64,000 bases of DNA, taken from positions 17,067-81,066 of the forward strand of contig NZ_LQXA01000005.1 in the NCBI RefSeq assembly GCF_001618005.1. Direction: 5' to 3'. This document shows positions 1-9,536 of the stretch, one piece after another. Made by a program: the position numbers and the translations under genes. Origin of the DNA: Clavibacter tessellarius. Its GTDB lineage: Bacteria > Actinomycetota > Actinomycetes > Actinomycetales > Microbacteriaceae. The number at the start of each line of letters is the position of its first letter. Position 1 is the first letter of the stretch. The notes below the pieces were generated by a model. The model had not been told where the DNA came from, made no database searches, and saw nothing but the letters and a program-made list of their open reading frames with translations.

Positions 1-993
<993 letters not shown>

Positions 994-1007
<14 letters not shown>

Positions 1008-1350
1008 GGTCCCCCTGGCCGAAGCCCGCGAGCACGTGCGCGTGCACGTGGAAGACCGTCTGGCCGGCCGCCGCGCCCGTGTTGAAGACGAGGCGGAACT
1101 GCCCGCCCGCCCGCTCGGCGCCGATGCGCGACGCGAGGTCGACGACCTCCGCGAGGAGGCCCGGGTCGCCCGCGGCGAGCTCGACGACATCGCGGTACGC
1201 GGCCGTCTTCGGCACGACCAGGACGTGGACGGGGGCCTTCGGGGCGATGTCCTGGAACGCGATCACGCGCTCGGTCTCCGCGACGATCTCGGCCGGGATC
1301 TCGCGGGCGACGATGCGCTCGAAGACGGTGGGCTCTCGGGTCTCGCTCAT
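994..1350 (-). CDS. HIT family nucleotide hydrolase/transferase
   Basis: A 118-residue histidine-triad protein. The catalytic signature HVHAHVL is near residues 101-107, with the family's usual N-terminal segment ending in VVPKTAAYRDVVEL. HIT proteins of this HINT-like branch hydrolyse purine nucleoside phosphoramidates in the cytoplasm; the physiological substrate cannot be told from sequence. The gene sits between rsmE and phoH on the same strand and overlaps the phoH start, matching the order seen in many actinobacteria. Length is normal for a HINT-type protein. Confidence 0.92.
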
Positions 1351-1378
1351 GCGTCCAGCCTACGCGGCGCCCGCGACG

Positions 1379-2131
1379 TCACCATCGCCCGAGGGCCGCG
1401 TTCACGAGCGCGAGCGCTGCGGGTCCTGCGGTGGACGTGCGGAGGATGCCCGAGCCGAGCGCGACCGGGATCGCCCCGGCCTCCCGGAGCACCTCGACCT
1501 CCGCCGGGCTGATGCCGCCCTCGGGTCCCACGACGAGGAGCACGTCGGTCGCCTCGGCCTCGGCGGGGGCGGCGAGGTCGAGCGCGGACAGCCGCGTCGC
1601 GGCGGTCGGGTCGAGCACGAGCACGCGGGCGGTGGCGGCCATCCGCGCGAGGTCCTTCGTCGTCGCGAGCCCCTCCACGCCGGGCACGCGCGGGCGGATG
1701 GACTGCTTCACGGCCTCGCGCACGATCGCGCGCCAGCGGTCCCGCCCCTTGGCGACCTTGGCGCCCTCCCAGCGGGAGATCGAGCGCTGCGCCTGCCACG
1801 GGATCACGGCGTCGACGCCCAGCTCGGTCGCGGCTTGCACGGCGAGCTCGTCGCGGTCGCCCTTCGCGAGCGCCTGCACGAGCACGACGCGCGGCGACGG
1901 CTCGGGGTGCTCCTCGACACCGTCGACCCGCAGCTCCAGCCGCTGCGGATCCGCGGTCGTGACGATGCACGACGCGATCGTCCCGCGGCCGTCGCCGACG
2001 AGCAGGCCCTCGCCCGCGCGGATCCGGCCGACGGTCACCGCGTGCCGCGATTCCGCGGCGCCGAGCGCAACGACCGCTCCCACGGCCAGCTCGCCGTCGC
2101 CGAGGTCGTCCGCGAGGTGGAAGTGCGCCAC
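1379..2131 (-). CDS. rsmE: 16S rRNA m3U1498 methyltransferase RsmE
   Basis: A 250-residue SPOUT methyltransferase that methylates U1498 of 16S rRNA. The N-terminal PUA-like part starts VAHFHLADDLG. The C-terminal knot has the diagnostic VGPEGGISPAEVE and ALGSGILRTSTAGPAA, where most relatives have LRTETA (Glu is Ser here). GTG at 2131 is chosen because it follows the dnaJ stop by two bases and places the conserved HFHL at the N-terminus; a longer in-frame reading would run through dnaJ. Same-strand order hrcA-dnaJ-rsmE-HIT-phoH suggests one transcription unit. Confidence 0.93.
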   Translation of the reverse strand: MAHFHLADDLGDGELAVGAVVALGAAESRHAVTVGRIRAGEGLLVGDGRGTIASCIVTTADPQRLELRVDGVEEHPEPSPRVVLVQALAKGDRDELAVQAATELGVDAVIPWQAQRSISRWEGAKVAKGRDRWRAIVREAVKQSIRPRVPGVEGLATTKDLARMAATARVLVLDPTAATRLSALDLAAPAEAEATDVLLVVGPEGGISPAEVEVLREAGAIPVALGSGILRTSTAGPAALALVNAALGRW

Positions 2132-2133
2132 GG

Positions 2134-3246
2134 TCAGACGTTGAGGAAGCGGTCGCGGAGCTTCTGGAACAGGCCCTGCTGGAAGTGCGCCAGGTGCGGC
2201 GCCGGCGCCTTGTTGCGCTTGGCGAACTGCTGGATGAGGTCGCGCTCCTTGTGGTCGAGCTTCTGCGGCGTGACGACCTGGATGCCGATCTTGAGGTCGC
2301 CGCGCCCGGAGCCGCGGAGCTTCGTGACGCCGCGCCCGCGGACCGTGATGATCTCGGCGCTCTGGATGCCGGGGCGGAGCTCCAGGTCCACGTCGCCGTC
2401 GAGCGCCTCGATGCGCGCGTCGCTGCCGAGGATCGCGTCGACCATGCTCACCTCGACGGTGGCCAGGAGGTCGTCGCCGTTGCGGCTGAAGACGTCGTGG
2501 TGCGCGACCTTGATCTCCAGGTAGAGGTCGCCGTTCGGTCCGCCCGCGGGGCCGACCTCGCCGGAGCCCGGCATCTGGAGGCGGAGGCCCGTATCGACGC
2601 CGGCCGGGATGTCGACCGGCACCGTGCGGCGCGCGCGGACGCGGCCCTGGCCGGCGCACGTGGGGCAGGGGTGCGGGATGACGGTGCCGTAGCCGCGGCA
2701 GGTGCCGCAGGGGCTCGACGTCATGACGTTGCCGAGGAGCGAGCGCACCTGGCGCTGGATGCTGCCGGAGCCGCGGCAGATGTCGCACGTGACGGCGCTC
2801 GTGCCGGGCTGCGCGCAGGATCCGTGGCACGTGTCGCACACGACGGCCGTGTCGATCTCGAGGTCGCGGTGCACGCCGAAGATGACCTCCTCGAGCTCGA
2901 CCTCGACGCGGAGGAGCGCGTCCTGGCCGCGCTCCTGGCGCGAGCGCGGACCGCGCCCCCCTCCGCCCTGCTGGCCGCCGAAGAACGTCTCGAAGATGTC
3001 GCCGAACCCGCCGAAGCCCTGGCCGCCGCCGCCGAACCCGGCCTGCGGGCCGAGGTCGTACTGCTGGCGCTGCTGCGGGTCGGACAGCACGTCGTACGCG
3101 TGCGTCACGAGCTTGAACCGCTCGGCGGCGTCGGGGGCGTCGTTGACGTCCGGGTGCAGCTGGCGCGCCTGCTTGCGGTACGCCTTCTTGATCTCCTCGG
3201 ACGTCGCCTCGCGGCTCACGCCCAGTACTTCGTAGTGGTCAGCCAC
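2134..3246 (-). CDS. dnaJ: Chaperone DnaJ (DnaJ2, HrcA-linked)
   Basis: A 370-residue type I DnaJ, co-chaperone of DnaK. The J domain (residues 1-70) keeps the HPD tripeptide in LHPDVND. A Gly/Phe-rich linker follows, then four zinc-binding repeats ([32 protein letters not shown]) and the C-terminal substrate-binding domains. The first repeat ends in Cys where Gly is usual. It lies 60 bases downstream of hrcA on the same strand, so it should share the CIRCE-controlled promoter. This is the second, hrcA-linked DnaJ of actinobacteria rather than the one in the dnaK operon. Confidence 0.95.
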   Translation of the reverse strand: MADHYEVLGVSREATSEEIKKAYRKQARQLHPDVNDAPDAAERFKLVTHAYDVLSDPQQRQQYDLGPQAGFGGGGQGFGGFGDIFETFFGGQQGGGGRGPRSRQERGQDALLRVEVELEEVIFGVHRDLEIDTAVVCDTCHGSCAQPGTSAVTCDICRGSGSIQRQVRSLLGNVMTSSPCGTCRGYGTVIPHPCPTCAGQGRVRARRTVPVDIPAGVDTGLRLQMPGSGEVGPAGGPNGDLYLEIKVAHHDVFSRNGDDLLATVEVSMVDAILGSDARIEALDGDVDLELRPGIQSAEIITVRGRGVTKLRGSGRGDLKIGIQVVTPQKLDHKERDLIQQFAKRNKAPAPHLAHFQQGLFQKLRDRFLNV

Positions 3247-3306
3247 GTCGGGCCCTTCGGTGGTGATGGTCGTGGGGAACAGGGGCGGTGCGCCGGCGTG
3301 CGGGCG

Positions 3307-4329
3307 TCACCGCTCCTCGAGCAGGCGCGAGAGGTAGCGCGCGACCGCGCGCACCGACGCCATGTTGGTGGAGTAGTCCATGCGGGTCGGCCCGAGCACG
3401 CCGAGGCGCGCGAGCACGCCTCCGGAGGAGCTGTAGCCGCTGGTGAGCACGCTCGTCTCGCCGAGCCCGAACGGGGCGTTCTCCCGCCCGATGCTCACGG
3501 AGACGCCGTGCTGGTCGGCTTCCATCTCGCCGAGCAAGCGCAGGAGCACCACCTGCTCCTCGATGGCCTCGAGGACGGGCGAGATGCTGCCCGGGAAGTC
3601 GCGCTCGGTGCGGGCGAGGTTCGCGGATCCGGCGAGCAGCAGGCGCTCCTGGCGGTTCGCGAGCACCTGCTCGACGAGCGTGCCCGCGAGAGCGGCGGCG
3701 GCGGCCCGCTGGGCGGGCTCGACCTCGTCGGCCAGGGTCTCGAGGCGCGCGGCCGCCTCGGCGAGGCCGAGACCGCCGACGGCCGCGTTCACCCGTGTGC
3801 GCATGGCCGCGAGGAACTCCTGGTCGGGATCGCCCTGCAGCTCGACGACGCGCTGCTCGACGCGGCCCGTGTCGGTGATGAGCACGGTGAGCACGCGCGT
3901 GGCCGACAGCGCGACCAGCTCGACGTGCTTCACGTGGCTCGTCGCGAGCGACGGGTACTGCACGAGCGCGACCTGGTTGGTGAGCTGCGCGAGGAGCCGC
4001 ACGGTGCGCGCGAGCACGTCATCGAGGTCGACCGACTGGCCGAGGAACACGTGGATGGCCTGGCGCTGCGCCGGGGTGAGCGGGCGCACGTCCGCGAGCT
4101 GGTCGACGAAGAGTCGGTAGCCCTTGTCCGTCGGCACGCGTCCCGAGGAGGTGTGCGGCGCCGCGATGAGCTCCTCCTCCTCGAGCAGGGCCATGTCGTT
4201 GCGGATGGTGGCGGCCGAGACGCCGAAGGCGTGGCGCTCCACGATGGACTTGGAGCCCACGGGCTCACGGGAGGACACGTAGTCCTGCACGATCACCCGG
4301 AGGACGTCGAGTCCGCGTTCCGAGACCAT
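3307..4329 (-). CDS. hrcA: Heat-inducible transcription repressor HrcA
   Basis: A 340-residue HrcA, the winged-helix repressor of CIRCE-controlled chaperone genes. The N-terminal helix-turn-helix (VSAATIRNDMALLEEE) is followed by the conserved HTSSGRVPTDKGYR and, near the C-terminus, GPTRMDY(S). ATG 4329 is chosen because a GGAGGGAG Shine-Dalgarno precedes it and MVSERGLDVLRVIV matches family N-termini; a much longer open frame upstream is not part of the gene. A CIRCE element lies directly upstream, so the gene should be autoregulated together with dnaJ. Confidence 0.96.
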   Translation of the reverse strand: MVSERGLDVLRVIVQDYVSSREPVGSKSIVERHAFGVSAATIRNDMALLEEEELIAAPHTSSGRVPTDKGYRLFVDQLADVRPLTPAQRQAIHVFLGQSVDLDDVLARTVRLLAQLTNQVALVQYPSLATSHVKHVELVALSATRVLTVLITDTGRVEQRVVELQGDPDQEFLAAMRTRVNAAVGGLGLAEAAARLETLADEVEPAQRAAAAALAGTLVEQVLANRQERLLLAGSANLARTERDFPGSISPVLEAIEEQVVLLRLLGEMEADQHGVSVSIGRENAPFGLGETSVLTSGYSSSGGVLARLGVLGPTRMDYSTNMASVRAVARYLSRLLEER

Positions 4330-4341
4330 GGCGGCTCCCTC

Positions 4342-4368
4342 CTGGCACTCGTCGGTTCTGACTGCCAA
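4342..4368 (-). promoter_or_regulatory. CIRCE operator of hrcA
   Basis: Read on the minus strand, a 9-base arm TTGGCAGTC, a 9-base spacer and the arm GAGTGCCAG match the CIRCE consensus (TTAGCACTC, nine bases, GAGTGCTAA) with a few GC-ward changes. The right arm abuts the GGAGGG ribosome binding site of hrcA. HrcA bound here would block transcription of hrcA-dnaJ; the element would also lie in the untranslated leader if the start of transcription is further upstream. Confidence 0.88.
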
Positions 4369-4515
4369 TCGTACCGCGTGGATCCGACGGCCCGGCATTG
4401 CCGGTCGCGCGTCGGCGGAGGTAGCGTGGTGGGGCCGGGCGAGGCCGGGCACCACCCACACGATCCCGCGCGATCCACCGGCCGTCGGCCCGTGCCGTGC
4501 ACCGAGAGGCCCGCG

Positions 4516-4911
4516 ATGTCCGCACCCGATCCCCACCCCTACGGCGCCCCCGCCCCCCTCACCCCGGGCGAGGACCGGCTGTGGGCGTCGCTGACGCACT
4601 TCCTCGCGATCCTCATCGTGCCGTCGTTCATCGTCTGGCTCGTGTTCCGGGAACGCGGTCGCTTCACGGACCAGGAGGGCAAGGAGGCGACGAACTGGAC
4701 GATCAACGTCGCCGGCGTGCTCGTCATCCTCAACGTGCTCCAGGCCGTCTTCGTGGTCATCCCGTTCCTCGGGATCCTCATCTCCGTGCTGCTCGGCCTC
4801 GTGATCTTCGCGGTCGTCGTGGTCAACATCGTGTTCGCGATCATCGGCGGCGCGCGCGTGCAGGGCGGTCGGCCCTACCGCTACCCGCTCAACATCCGGT
4901 GGATCAAGTAG
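4516..4911 (+). CDS. DUF4870 family membrane protein
   Basis: A 131-residue protein with a short Pro-rich N-terminus, then LTPGEDRLWASLTHFLAIL, the motif FTDQEGKEATNW and several hydrophobic segments between residues ~25 and ~115. This matches the DUF4870 (Tic20-like) family of small integral membrane proteins of unknown function. The gene diverges from hrcA; 186 bases separate the two starts. It is followed after 10 bases by the VOC gene, probably co-transcribed. The pair interrupts the usual hemW-hrcA neighbourhood. Confidence 0.85.
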   Translation: MSAPDPHPYGAPAPLTPGEDRLWASLTHFLAILIVPSFIVWLVFRERGRFTDQEGKEATNWTINVAGVLVILNVLQAVFVVIPFLGILISVLLGLVIFAVVVVNIVFAIIGGARVQGGRPYRYPLNIRWIK

Positions 4912-4921
4912 TCGGGGACCG

Positions 4922-5335
4922 ATGAGCGCCAGGATCCGCCACGTCGCCGTGGACTGCCGGGACCCGCACGCGCTCTCGCTCTTCTGGGCGGGCGTCACCG
5001 GCTTCGCGGAGGATCCGGACGAGCCCAACCGCCCCGACGAGGACGCGGCGTGGCTCGGCGACCCGGTGTCGGGCCTCGGCATCATCCTGCAGCGCACGGA
5101 CGCGCCGAAGACGGCGAAGAACCGGGTGCACCTCGATCTGGCGCCCGACGACCGCACGCGCGACGAGGAGGTCGACCGGGTGCTCGCCCTCGGCGCGACG
5201 CTCGTCGCCGACCGGCGGAACGCGGACGGCAGCGGGTGGGTCGTGCTCGCCGACCCGGAGGGGAACGAGTTCTGCGTGGAGCGCAGCGACGCCGAGCGCG
5301 AGGCGGGCGACGAGGTGGGCGCGGTCGTCCTCTGA
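4922..5335 (+). CDS. VOC superfamily (glyoxalase-like) protein
   Basis: A 137-residue single-domain vicinal-oxygen-chelate protein. It has the typical start IRHVAVDCRDPHALSLFWAGV, a central VHLDLAPDD strand and the ending VVLADPEGNEFCVE. His in VHLDL and Glu in FCVE are the usual metal-ligand positions. The glyoxalase_6-type family covers glyoxalases, dioxygenases and resistance proteins, so the substrate is unknown. ATG 4922 is 10 bases after the DUF4870 stop. Confidence 0.88.
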   Translation: MSARIRHVAVDCRDPHALSLFWAGVTGFAEDPDEPNRPDEDAAWLGDPVSGLGIILQRTDAPKTAKNRVHLDLAPDDRTRDEEVDRVLALGATLVADRRNADGSGWVVLADPEGNEFCVERSDAEREAGDEVGAVVL

Positions 5336-5356
5336 CCCGGCGGCGGTGCGCGCCGG

Positions 5357-5416
5357 CCTCGAGGAGGCGGCGGACCACGGCCCGTGTCAGTCCTCGAGGA
5401 GGCGGCGGACCACGGC
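5357..5416. repeat. 25-bp direct repeat across the hemW 3' end
   Basis: An identical 25-base stretch occurs at 5357-5381 and 5392-5416. The right copy is the last coding segment of hemW (encoding ..RRLLED); the left copy lies just past the hemW stop, in the gap before the VOC gene. The period is 35 bases. It looks like a small tandem duplication of the gene's 3' end. Confidence 0.85.
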
Positions 5417-6610
5417 GTCGGCGAGGAGCCGCCCCGACAGGGTGAGCACGAGGGTGCCCGCGAGGGCGGCGCGCGGGTCCACGAGGCCGTCGGCGATGAG
5501 CCCGGCGACCTGGCGGCGCCCCTCGACGGTGAGGGTGGGAATGGACAGGCCGTCGCGGATCCGCGCCCCGAGCAGGACCCGCTCCACCTCGCGCGTGGCG
5601 TCGTCGAGGTTCTCGCGGCCGGCGCCCGGGGAGGCGCCCGCGAGCACGCGGTCGGCGTAGGCGGCCGGGTGCTTCACGTTCCACCAGCGCACGCCGCCGA
5701 CGTGGCTGTGCGCGCCGGGTCCGACGCCCCACCAGTCGTGGCCCTGCCAGTACGCGAGGTTGTGGCGGCTGCGGCGGCCGCCGCGGGCCCAGTTGCTCAC
5801 TTCGTACCACTCGTAGCCGGCCTCGCCCAGCATGCGGTCGGCCAGCTCGTACATGTCGGCCTGGAGGTCCTCGTCGGGCTCGGGCACCTCGCCGCGGCGG
5901 ATCTGCCGCGCGAGCTTCGTGCCGGGCTCCACGATGAGCGCGTACGCGGACAGGTGGTCGGGCTCCTGGGCGATCGCCTGCTCGAGCGAGGCGCGCCAGT
6001 CGTCGATGCTCTCCCCCGGCGTGCCGTAGATGAGGTCGAGGCTCACCTCGAGCCCGGCCGCGCGGGCGCCGCGGACGACGGGCGCGATGCGGGCGGGGTC
6101 GTGCGTGCGCTCCAGCGTCGCCAGCACGCGCGGCACGGCCGACTGCATGCCGAACGAGACGCGCGTGAAGCCGCCCGCCGCGAGGGCCGCGAGGTAGGCG
6201 TCGTCGACGCTGTCGGGGTTCGCCTCGGTCGTGACCTCGGCGCCCTCCGCGATGCCCCACGTCTCGCGCACGGCGTCGAGCATCCGCACCAGGTCCTCCA
6301 CCGGCAGGAGGGTGGGCGTGCCGCCGCCGAGGAACACGGTGGAGGCGGGCCGTGCGGGTACGCCGGAGTCGCGGAGGGCGGATCCGGCGAACCGCACCTC
6401 CTGCACGGCCTGCGACGCGTAGTCCGACTGCTTCACGCCCCGGAGCTCGGGCGCCGTGTAGGTGTTGAAGTCGCAGTAGCCGCAGCGCACGCGGCAGAAC
6501 GGCACGTGCAGGTAGACGCCGAACGCGCGCTCGTCGGCGCCCGCGGACGCGGAGGCGGGCAGCAGGCCGTCGGCGGGGGCGGGATCGGCGAGGGGCAGGG
6601 CGGACGGCAT
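5387..6610 (-). CDS. hemW: Radical SAM heme chaperone HemW
   Basis: A 407-residue radical SAM protein. The cluster motif CRVRCGYC lies in YLHVPFCRVRCGYCDFNTY, and GGGTPTLL follows. The HemW hallmark HNLAYW lies further on, in a stretch with WWGVGPGAHSH. These separate HemW (heme chaperone) from true coproporphyrinogen dehydrogenase HemN. ATG 6610 is chosen because it gives the usual N-terminal length before the radical SAM core. Relatives have hemW next to lepA; here ~3.8 kb of other genes lies between them. Confidence 0.94.
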   Translation of the reverse strand: MPSALPLADPAPADGLLPASASAGADERAFGVYLHVPFCRVRCGYCDFNTYTAPELRGVKQSDYASQAVQEVRFAGSALRDSGVPARPASTVFLGGGTPTLLPVEDLVRMLDAVRETWGIAEGAEVTTEANPDSVDDAYLAALAAGGFTRVSFGMQSAVPRVLATLERTHDPARIAPVVRGARAAGLEVSLDLIYGTPGESIDDWRASLEQAIAQEPDHLSAYALIVEPGTKLARQIRRGEVPEPDEDLQADMYELADRMLGEAGYEWYEVSNWARGGRRSRHNLAYWQGHDWWGVGPGAHSHVGGVRWWNVKHPAAYADRVLAGASPGAGRENLDDATREVERVLLGARIRDGLSIPTLTVEGRRQVAGLIADGLVDPRAALAGTLVLTLSGRLLADAVVRRLLED

Positions 6611-6671
6611 CCGTCCATCATCCCCCGGCGCGGAGGCCGGTCCGTGCAGCGGCCTCCGGCAGGATGGGCGC

Positions 6672-7373
6672 ATGACCGCCGCCCCCACGCCCCGGCCCCT
6701 CCACGTCCTCTGGGACGTCGACGGCACGCTCCTCCACAACAGCCCGCGCTCCGGCAGCATGTACCACCGCGCGATCGAGCTGGCCGCGGGCGAGCCGCTC
6801 GTGGACCGCACGGTGCACGCGCACGGCAAGACCGACGGGCAGATCATCTGGGAGACCCTGGACGTCTACGGCCTGCCCGAGTCGCTGCACGCGCCGGTCC
6901 GTCAGCACCTCGAGGAGCTGTCGCGGGTCGAGCACTACGGTCCTGGCCGCCGCACCGTGCCGGTCGGCGTCCCCGAGCTCGTGGCCGACGTGGCGGCACG
7001 CGGCTGGGTGAACGCGCTCCTCACGGGCAACTCGCCGCTCCGCGCCCGGTACAAGCTCGACGGCGCCGGGCTCGACGTCGGCCTGTTCGACTGGGACGCG
7101 TCCGCGTTCGGGCACGAGGCCCGGATCCGCAGCGACCTCACCCGGCGGGCGGCCGCCGAGCTGGCCGGCGCGCCCGTCGTGATCATCGGCGACACCCCCG
7201 CGGACGGCGTCGCCGCGGAGGCGGCGGGCTTCCCGTTCGTCGCGGTGGCGACGGGGGCGTATGACGTGGACGCGCTGCGGGCCCCGGACGCGCACGCGGC
7301 GCTCGTGGTGCCGGACCTCCGGGCCGGGCGCGACGAGGTGCTCGCGTTCCTGGACGGGCTCGCCGCGCGCTGA
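6672..7373 (+). CDS. HAD superfamily hydrolase (phosphoglycolate phosphatase-like)
   Basis: A 233-residue HAD hydrolase. Motif I is DVDGTLL (nucleophile and acid-base Asp), motif II lies in ALLTGNSP, and motif IV is VVIIGDTPADG, followed by GFPFVAVATGAYD. The alpha-helical cap follows motif I, so it is a subclass I phosphatase of the Gph/PGMB type. The substrate is not determinable. It diverges from hemW (61-base gap) and converges on the DUF1990 gene. Confidence 0.87.
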   Translation: MTAAPTPRPLHVLWDVDGTLLHNSPRSGSMYHRAIELAAGEPLVDRTVHAHGKTDGQIIWETLDVYGLPESLHAPVRQHLEELSRVEHYGPGRRTVPVGVPELVADVAARGWVNALLTGNSPLRARYKLDGAGLDVGLFDWDASAFGHEARIRSDLTRRAAAELAGAPVVIIGDTPADGVAAEAAGFPFVAVATGAYDVDALRAPDAHAALVVPDLRAGRDEVLAFLDGLAAR

Positions 7374-7411
7374 TCCCGGCACCCGAGGGGCGGAGCACGC
7401 GGCGCCGCGGA

Positions 7412-8065
7412 TCAGGCCGAGGCGACCGCCGGGTGCAGCGAGCGCAGGTACCTGCGCGTGAAGATCCCCTGCACGACGCGGAGGACGGGGCTCGCCAGCC
7501 GCAGCGGCCACGAGGCCGGGCGGGAGAAGACGCGGAGGGTGAGCCACACGCTGCCGTCGGGCTCCCGGGAGACGAGGAACGCCTCCTCGCCGCTGAACGG
7601 GTGGCCGGGCAGCGTGCCGTAGGCGAAGCCGACGCGGTCGGCCTCCTCGACGGTGTAGACGACGCGCACCGGCGCCTCCGGGTGGAACGGCCCGAACGGC
7701 ATGCGCAGCACGGCCGAGGTCCCCGACGTGATCCACGCGGTCCCGTCGTCGCCGTACAGCGCCTCGCGCGGGCGGTCGGCGGGCACCTGGGGCACCCCGT
7801 CCTCGTCGAACTCCAGTCCGCGGTAGCCGGGCTCGTCCGGCACCTCCTGCTCGATGCGCGTGACGTCGATCCCGCTGCCGCGCTGCACCCCCCAGGTCAT
7901 GAGGAGGGCGACGGCCTGCTCGAAGCGCTCGTCGCCGCTGCCGAGCCGGGCGCTCGCCTCGGCGGGGCGGTAGCCCTCGGGCGGGTAGGTCATGAGATCG
8001 ACGGCCTGGGTGCCGCCGACGGAGCCGTACGTGACGGCGGTCGCGGTGTAGGTGCTGCGGCGCAT
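7412..8065 (-). CDS. DUF1990 family protein
   Basis: A 217-residue protein matching DUF1990: the start RSTYTATAVTYGSVGGT, then MTWGVQRGSGIDV, the strand-rich core with RVVYTVEEADRVGFAYGTLPGHP and the ending FTRRYLRSL. The family has a START/polyketide-cyclase-like look and no established function. ATG 8065 is preferred over upstream in-frame codons because it begins the conserved region. It converges with the HAD gene and diverges from the secreted-protein gene. Confidence 0.85.
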   Translation of the reverse strand: MRRSTYTATAVTYGSVGGTQAVDLMTYPPEGYRPAEASARLGSGDERFEQAVALLMTWGVQRGSGIDVTRIEQEVPDEPGYRGLEFDEDGVPQVPADRPREALYGDDGTAWITSGTSAVLRMPFGPFHPEAPVRVVYTVEEADRVGFAYGTLPGHPFSGEEAFLVSREPDGSVWLTLRVFSRPASWPLRLASPVLRVVQGIFTRRYLRSLHPAVASA

Positions 8066-8441
8066 GAGGATCAGACTACGGCGTGCCGCTGGACGTCCCG
8101 GCCGACGCCGGGCGGACCGCTGCGGAGCGGAGCCGAGCCGGTGCTCCGAGCCATCGCCGGATGCGCCGCGGCGCGTGCCGCCAGCATGGACGAGCCCCCG
8201 TCCGAGGGCTCTCGGTGCCCCCGGGCGGGGGCTCGGACCCTCGACGTCATCCCTCCGGATGAGGATCCTGACGGCGCCGTCATCCCCGCGATGCAGGGGC
8301 CCGAGGACCGTCACCGGATCGTGATCCGAACGCGCGCGGCCGTCCTCCGCGGACCCCTAGCCTTCAGTCGGCGCCGGGCCTCCCGAGCGTCGCGCATCCC
8401 CCTCTCCCGACGCTCGTCGTCGGTCCTCGGAAGGTCCTCCC
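8066..8441. other. Divergent intergenic region with inverted repeats
   Basis: 376 bases without a gene. It holds a 10-bp perfect inverted repeat (8191-8200 with 8226-8235, core GAGCCCCC), a 6-4-6 hairpin at 8247-8262 and a palindrome CGGATC-GT-GATCCG at 8315-8328. CCGTCAC (8308) and TCGTGAT (8319) form an 11-base-period pair. The first secreted-protein gene starts at 8442. No coding frame is convincing. Confidence 0.55.
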
Positions 8442-9215
8442 GTGCTCCGCTCCCTCACCGCCCTCGCCGTCGCCGGCTCTCTCGCCGTCGCCGGAGTCGC
8501 CGTCGCGACCCCCGCCTCCGCGGCCGCCGGCGGCACGTTCTACTCCGTGCCCTACGACTCCTCGCTCTTCCAGGTGACGACGGTCGCCGGGCGCGCCGAA
8601 GCACAGCCCGCGTCCTTCGAGACGTGGCGCGCCGCCGGCTTCCCGGCGCCGCAGCCCGCCGCCACGCAGTACGTGCGCTTCACGTGGGAGTCGACCGTCC
8701 AGGCCGACAGCACCGCGGGCGACGCGGCGTTCTCGGTCTCGTTGACCTCCGCCGAGTGGCGGCGCGCCGGGTCCCCGACGCCCCGTACGGACCGCCTCCC
8801 GGCCGCGTCGAGCATCCTGCAGTACTCCGGATCGGGCGAGCTCTTCGTCGTGGAGTCCGAGTCCTCCTTCACCGACGACCCCGGATACCACCAGCTGACC
8901 TTCGCCGAGTACGCGCACCTCGGCTACCCGGCCGTCGACACGACGTCGCCGCGCATCTTCTCCAAGCTGTCCTGGAACGCGACGCTCGTCGGCCCAGTGT
9001 CCAGCTCGGGCGAGACGGGCCCCGTCTCGTTCGCGGTCTGGGACCGCTTCGCCCGCCCCACCCCCGTCGTGGTCGCGTCCTACGACGGCGACCGCTTCTG
9101 CCACGCGGCCGGAGCCGCCGAGATCCGCTACGTGGGGAAGGCCGCGCCCGAGGGCATGGCGCTCACCTACCGCGAGTGGGTCGCCGCGGGGTCGCCTGAG
9201 CCCGCCACCTGCTGA
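8442..9215 (+). CDS. Secreted five-repeat protein A (unknown function)
   Basis: A 257-residue protein, GTG start at 8442, with a Sec signal peptide (AGSLAVAGVAVATPASA, likely cleavage after residue ~27). I recognise no named domain. The mature part is five ~45-residue repeats, each ending in a motif like [ST][FYS]xxW(x)3Gx PxP: SFETWRAAGFPAP 59-70, TSAEWRRAGSPTP 102-114, TFAEYAHLGYPAV 153-165, SFAVWDRFARPTP 196-208 and TYREWVAAGSPEP 242-254. Its two Cys (residues 220 and 257) flank the last repeat and could form a disulfide. A terminator follows. The tandem neighbour is a clear paralogue, so the pair arose by duplication. Confidence 0.82.
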   Translation: MLRSLTALAVAGSLAVAGVAVATPASAAAGGTFYSVPYDSSLFQVTTVAGRAEAQPASFETWRAAGFPAPQPAATQYVRFTWESTVQADSTAGDAAFSVSLTSAEWRRAGSPTPRTDRLPAASSILQYSGSGELFVVESESSFTDDPGYHQLTFAEYAHLGYPAVDTTSPRIFSKLSWNATLVGPVSSSGETGPVSFAVWDRFARPTPVVVASYDGDRFCHAAGAAEIRYVGKAAPEGMALTYREWVAAGSPEPATC

Positions 9216-9233
9216 CCCCTCCCGCAGCGCCTG

Positions 9234-9263
9234 ACGCGCCCCGCCTCTCGAGGCGGGGCGCGT
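9234..9263 (+). terminator. Terminator after secreted protein A gene
   Basis: A perfect 13-bp stem (9234-9246 with 9251-9263) closes a CTCG loop 18 bases after the stop codon. There is no U-tract, as is usual in such GC-rich genomes. Confidence 0.8.
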
Positions 9264-9536
9264 CTCGTCGTCCAGGCCACGTGCGGTGCGCACGCCTAGC
9301 AGGTCCAGGCGCCGCGCGCATCCCTCCCGCGAGGACCACCTCCTCATCCGTCCGCCCAACCCTCGTCCGGGGGTGGTCGGTGCCGTGATGAAACCGTGAT
9401 CAGAGCTGCATTCCTACGCGAGTGGAAGCCGCTACCTTGGGCCTGCGAGGCCGAGCCGGAACGGGCGGATCCTCGGTTCGCATGATCCATGCACGACACC
9501 TCTCGGCGCCTCGGCGTCGCCCATCGGAAGGCCATC
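9264..9536 (+). promoter_or_regulatory. Upstream region of secreted protein B gene
   Basis: The gap between the two secreted-protein genes totals 321 bases, including the terminator. It holds two direct repeats CCGTGAT at 9383 and 9394, exactly 11 bases apart (one helical turn), as bound by response regulators of the OmpR type. No convincing -35/-10 pair could be fixed. A GGAAGG ribosome binding site precedes the ATG at 9537. Confidence 0.4.

Noticed and set aside
2185..4911. A 908-codon plus-strand frame opposite dnaJ and hrcA
   Set aside because: It is antisense to clear dnaJ/hrcA; only its final 131 codons (DUF4870) are real, starting at ATG 4516.
4330..5157. N-terminal extension of hrcA to about 616 residues
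   Set aside because: It would read through CIRCE, the ribosome binding site and two opposite genes; the normal HrcA start is at 4329.
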